The position numbers and the translations under genes are program-made. Below, piece by piece: positions 59,979 through 64,000 of a stretch of 64,000 bases of DNA. The DNA is taken from contig NC_133534.1 in the NCBI RefSeq assembly GCF_048544455.1, positions 224,344,292-224,408,291 on the forward strand, in the 5' to 3' direction. How positions within the stretch are numbered: the first letter of the stretch is position 1; each line of letters begins with the position of its first letter. This DNA is from Silene latifolia. Its lineage: Eukaryota > Streptophyta > Magnoliopsida > Caryophyllales > Caryophyllaceae. The notes beneath the pieces were generated by a model. It had not been told where the DNA came from, searched no databases, and saw only the letters and a program-made list of their open reading frames with translations.

Positions 59979-62785
59979 CACTTGATGCCTTTGGTATGGA
60001 GGTCTACCTGATAGACAGACCATTACTTTTGGAAGTGTGGTGTTCTATGCATTGAATTTGATATGCATCCTTTTTGAACCTCTGCATCTAATGACATGGC
60101 AAATAGGGCATCATACTTTACTGATTTTTTATGCATTTGATCTAGGAACAAAATATTTTCATTCATTTGTGATGGGGTTTTTCATCTTGTATAGGATCGA
60201 GCTAGTGAGATCTACAAGAAGGTGGAAGATCAGAAGTCTAGTAGAGGAAGAAATCAGGACGCTATACTAGCTGCATGCTTGTACATAGCTTGTCGTCAAG
60301 AAGATAAGCCTCGCACCGTAAAGGGTACAGCCTTAGATTCTCATAAAATATTGATCTTCCTGCATTAGCTGTAACTGAGCTTCATTGCTCATTTGGATTT
60401 CATATAGAAATCTGTTCTGTTGCCAATGGAGCGACAAAAAAAGAGATTGGTCGAGCAAAAGAGTACATTGTGAAACAATTGGAGGTTGAAATGGGGCAAG
60501 CGGTGGACATGGGAACTATACATGCTGGAGACTTCCTGGTAGTGTTCCTCTTCATCTTTTACAAGAGCTTTATAGACTTATTTATTATAGGGTATTCTAC
60601 AAAGTGCATACACTTATTCCACTTGTATGGTGTTAAACTCAAACAGAGGCGGTTTTGCTCAAATCTTGGAATGAACAACCAAGCTATGAAGGCTGCTCAA
60701 GAAGCTGTCCAGAAATCGGAAGAAATCGATATCAGGTAATATGCTTTAGTGTGTACCAATACTTCTTGTTCCAGAAGGTTAGAACATGGTTACCGGGTTC
60801 ACTATGAATACATCCTTACCAATTCGCGATTCGCTCTTATTGAATGTGTGTGATATGTATTTTCAGTATGCAGCATGATAGAATTCGCTTTTAACAATTC
60901 GTGTTCGTAGGGTACCGAGCGAATTGGGTAACCACTAGAATGGTGATAGCAATAGTTATTTGTAGAGTGCATCACACTCCTCCTTGCTTACAAATGCATT
61001 ATGAACCGTGTCTTGATTCTGCCTCATTTCAGTCATTTTTTAACACGAGAAACTAAGTGGATAGCCGCATACTCATCTATACAAGTCCATTCACTTAGAG
61101 ATGTTTGGTTTCAGGCATGCTAATGTTGCACCTTTAACAGAATTATCTTAGTTAGCTTATGCAAATAAAATTAAAGAAGCTCTATTTACGTCATTGTTTA
61201 ATAAGAACTAACATAATCTGGGCATTTCAAAAAGAAGCTTTGGGTTAAAAGTTATTAGACTGTTTTATGTGCTTGAGAAAAGGCGAGTCCTTGCTTCAAG
61301 TGGTCTGCACTACTGCAGAAGTTTTTGTTCTCTGAATTCTGAAACAAAGAATCTCACTTTAAAAAAGGAAACCTGATGCTCATAGTTTTTGGCATGGCGT
61401 GTTTCTGAGTGTACACTTACATTTTGCTACTTGCAATTCTTACAGGAGGAGTCCAATATCAATTGCTGCAGCTATTATTTATATCATCACCCAACTTTCA
61501 GATGAAAAGAAACCACTTCGAGGTTGGTATTGTCTTGTGGTCTTTCGGAAGCATGCAATGTATGTTTGAGTGTTTCAAATCAAAGAGATTGTCTTTCTTA
61601 TTCTACTAGGATCAAGTGATCGACAACAAGTTTACTTATTGTGCAGTATTAGCAGTTATATAGCACAGTTCTAGCTATAAATTTGAGTTGCATTTTTAAG
61701 GGTTGTTAATTCGTGCATTAAGTTATTAACTACGAGGGCATGCAAAAACACGAAAGCCTTAATCTTAAAATGATTTGGGGTCGGCTTACAGGAATTATCC
61801 TCTGAACCCGTCACCGAGTGATTGCACACCTACAAATGCAAAGTGATAGAAAAGAGTGAAAAGTGAATTAAGGGAAACATAATATAAAAGTCAAGCTAAA
61901 TCAATAGGTATTAAAATAAAAAAACTCAGTTTCCTTTATAAAAGCTTAGATACAAAATACAAATTAATAACAATAACTTGAAAACTAGAAGTAAAAATCA
62001 ATCTTTGAAAAATCGTAAAAGTAAACAAAGCATTATTATATAAGAAGTTTTAAGTAAAATGTTTAACAAATCTCAAAGTAAACAAATAATATATAAAAGC
62101 CTGAATAAGTAGTAATTTAAATAACAAAAAAATACTATTCCATATAAGAAACCAAGTAAAAAAAATCAAACTTCATCATCCACACGTGTTATTCCCTCCA
62201 TAGTGCTCTCTCGGTCACCATAAATTCTTCAATCGCAGGGAACCAAACGCCATGCAGAAATTTAGATCTGATTAAATTGTGTTGTATCTTTTTGAAATTG
62301 AAATGTGAAATGAATTCTTGGTAATCAAATTTCAGCATCCAAATTCCCATTCAAGTGTGTGGGAACACGCAACCGCTTGCTTTGAGCTTTAGTGGTGAAT
62401 AATCATGAAAGAGAAAATGTGAACCACCACCGGTATCATTGTATGGAGGAAGAGATATTTTCCCTTACTTATGGCGGGTGTGAGAGAAATTAGAAACACA
62501 AAGTACTTGTGGCGGGTGTGAGAGAAATTAGAAACCTCCCTTTTTTTAACAGTTGGAGCAACAAAGTACTTTGCTTAGTAGCAAGATATCTGCTTGAAAT
62601 GTTCAGAAATACTAAATGTGATCGCCAAATTGTCACTGGTTTGATATGCAGATGTTTCACAAGCCACTGGAGTTGCGGAGGGGACAATAAGAAACGTGTA
62701 CAAGGACCTTTATCCCCACATTGCTAAGATTATTCCAACATGGTATGCTAAAGAGGAAGATCTGAAGAACTTGTGCAGCCCATAG
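58018..62785 (+). CDS. TFIIB: Transcription initiation factor IIB (TFIIB), seven exons, intact
   Basis: TFIIB is the nuclear factor that bridges TBP-bound promoters and RNA polymerase II and helps set the start site. Exons: 58018-58367, 59474-59498, 60195-60324, 60408-60538, 60647-60735, 61446-61522 and 62652-62785, all with GT...AG borders and consistent phases. Together they give 936 coding bases, 311 residues, the usual length for plant TFIIB. Residues 5, 8, 25 and 28 are the zinc-ribbon cysteines (CSDC...CSEC). The B-reader/linker region and two cyclin folds follow (conserved [50 protein letters not shown] and [19 protein letters not shown]). No frameshift or stop is seen. The ATG is followed by G, and upstream sequence has no competing start. 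Exon 2 is only 25 bases. It is the only intact host gene here. Confidence 0.96.
58368..59473 (+). other. TFIIB intron 1
   Basis: GT at 58368 and CAG before 59474; it splits an arginine codon (AG|G). It is 1.1 kb, T-rich, with no embedded gene. The open frame at 58776-58991 has no recognisable domain. Confidence 0.85.
59499..60194 (+). other. TFIIB intron 2, with 38-base poly-T run
   Basis: Borders GTATGA and TATAG. A run of about 38 T at 59942-59979 may be the tail of a retroposed sequence in reverse orientation or simply a mononucleotide repeat; no element body is evident. Confidence 0.8.
61523..62651 (+). other. TFIIB intron 6, longest intron, with repeat-derived DNA
   Basis: Borders GTTGGT and TGCAG. 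The segment near 61758-61790 (GATTTGGGGTCGGCTTAC) resembles a word common in dispersed plant repeats, class not determined; 61850-62160 is A-rich. Two copies of GGCGGGTGTGAGAGAAATTA and its next five bases lie at 62473-62497 and 62511-62535, close to the acceptor. Confidence 0.7.
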
Positions 62786-63329
62786 ATGATTTTTGGTGAA
62801 GCAAAACGCAAAGGTCCAAGGCTTGCCACCGCAAGATGACACATGCTGATTTAAATCGGAATTGCAATACGGAATGCTACAAAAGCTTACTTTGATGGTG
62901 GTTGATGGAAATATATACCCTCTCTTTCCATAAGGTGTAAGTAACTAGCATAGAAGTATTCACAATTCACTTGAATGCGCTACTCTTATGTTGACAAGCC
63001 CGCTTCCCCAGCCCCATTGTTCTGGCACAAATGAGTTTGCCTTGGAGAACAGAACCTCCCCTGGAAACATACAGGGATCCAGGTTTTCTTAATTTAATGA
63101 TCAGAACTCGGGTGGAATTTTGACGTTGATGATTTATTTCTACTTTGTTGGAGTTTGAAAAACATTTGAAAGAAGTTTGAGTGTTACTCCGTATAATGTA
63201 TATGGAACTTGGTGATATGCTAACCTTATAGTAACAATCAACATGTCTAGCAACTCGTTTAGAGTTATGTTAGATCTGGAAACCAAGTTGAATTAATAAT
63301 GAGATTTACTAGTGGGGTTAATTTTATTA
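62786..63329 (+). other. TFIIB 3' flank, no further gene seen
   Basis: It would contain the 3' untranslated region; I cannot place the polyadenylation site with confidence. No supported ORF. Confidence 0.5.
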
Positions 63330-63640
63330 GTGGGGAAGAGCTGGGATTCTATCTTCGTGTCAGGGCCAAGGGCCAGTCTTAGGTAGACAGTTTCTATGGG
63401 ACCTAGGCCTCCCAAAAGGTAACGGAGGTGTGCAAAGGTTTCCTCGGGCGCAGCTTGACTTGACTGCAAGACCTACTAGTCGAATAGGGAGAAAGTCTGG
63501 CGTAGTGATGTGGAAGGGCCATTGATCAGCGGATAAAAGTCACTCTAGGGATAACTGGTTGATCTTCCCCAAGAGTTTATGTCGACGGGAAGGTTTAGTA
63601 CCTCGATGTCAGCTCTTTGCCACCTAGAGGGTTAACCAAG
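63330..63640 (+). pseudogene. Nuclear insert of plastid 23S rDNA (NUPT), decayed
   Basis: The segments GCCTCCCAAAAGGTAACGGA, GTGCAAAGGTTTCCTCGGGC, CTTGACTGCAAGACC, AGCGGATAAAAGTCACTCTA and GATCTTCCCCAAGAG follow the order of domain V of plastid-type 23S rRNA (the peptidyl-transferase region). Part is deleted after CCTCGGGC. Many differences from the expected rRNA are C-to-T or G-to-A changes, as in old methylated nuclear copies of organelle DNA. Mitochondrial 26S rDNA is a less likely source. It is not a functional rRNA. Confidence 0.78.
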
Positions 63641-64000
63641 TAAAGTGATGGTGAGTTGAAATATCCAATGACTAGGCGAAACTGTGAGTAGTGGTTTTTC
63701 ATCATACCTTGCTCGTCAATTTTGCCATGACTACAAAATTGACCCGATCCAAATAACTAGACCTACACCCAAATTCAAGACCCGAACTTGTCCCGAACCC
63801 GAATTCACTTGACCCAATATAACTTGACCCGAATGTTCATGGTTCACTAATTAATATCCATAAATAACTTGATAATAGTTGATCCGTAACTGGTTATTGA
63901 TCTGGTCCGAAATGACCGACCCGAAGCTAACCTGGTTCCCCGTTTGCCAGGTCTACCAGGACGACCTATTAGCGTCTTTTTCTCATAAAGATGCCAAAAC
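63641..64000. repeat. ACCCGA-rich degenerate repeat at right window edge
   Basis: From about 63730 the sequence repeats GACCCGAA-type words and ends with CCCGTTTGCCAGGTCTACC. This resembles the right end of the MITE-like element at 23043-23572 (TTTACCAGGTCTA). The element may continue past the window edge. Confidence 0.4.

Overview
This is plant nuclear DNA from a large, repeat-rich genome, most likely a eudicot. The evidence is spliceosomal introns in a TFIIB gene, LTR retrotransposons primed by plant initiator-methionine tRNA, a FAR1-related (FRS) gene, Helitron, MULE, hAT and Harbinger relics, a 5S-carrying Cassandra-type LTR and a decayed chloroplast rDNA insert. The species cannot be named from the sequence alone. 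Only one intact host gene is present, the general transcription factor TFIIB (seven exons, 58018-62785, + strand). Nearly everything else is nested mobile DNA.

Layout. 1-19655: a stack of related Ty3/gypsy-type elements with 2.3-2.5 kb LTRs (213-2733; 3224-4109 plus 12659-14114; 17194-19655) and non-coding internal DNA (LARD-like). The middle LTR is split by a second LARD-like element in the opposite orientation (4110-12658, perfect GTTTA target duplication). Between the first two LTRs sits a Cassandra-like 5S-bearing LTR. 19656-27851: a dead FRS gene on the minus strand, broken into three pieces by the gypsy stack, a 4.3-kb solo LTR (20671-24991) and an LTR fragment (25230-about 27180). 28187-33249: two non-autonomous MULEs with perfect 9-bp target duplications; one is split by a 3.3-kb solo LTR (28270-31564) and the other carries a retrotransposon protease fragment. 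33250-34596: remains of a Tat/Athila-type element with a tRNA-Asp-type primer site. 34597-44030: AT-rich DNA made of Helitron-like ends, local tandem duplications, two 5'-truncated LINEs and one hAT element. 44870-56090: a complete but frameshifted SIRE/Maximus-like Ty1/copia element with near-identical LTRs, TAACC target duplication and a third, env-position ORF. 56091-57870: a Harbinger-type MITE, a possible mini-Helitron and a minisatellite. 57871-62785: TFIIB with its promoter. 63330-63640: plastid 23S rDNA fragment.

The most unusual signal is an array of short hairpins in the gypsy-type LTRs (1240-2130 and its counterparts). Stems differ between hairpins but stay paired, often through G-T wobble, while loops are conserved: a 7-nt C[A/G]GTTAT loop and a 14-nt GC[A/G]GTGGTGATACG loop. 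A variant of the second loop also occurs twice in the short leader at 2771-2816. This looks like a repeated RNA or cruciform structure and I know of no description of it. All calls are by eye from the sequence; no database search was made.
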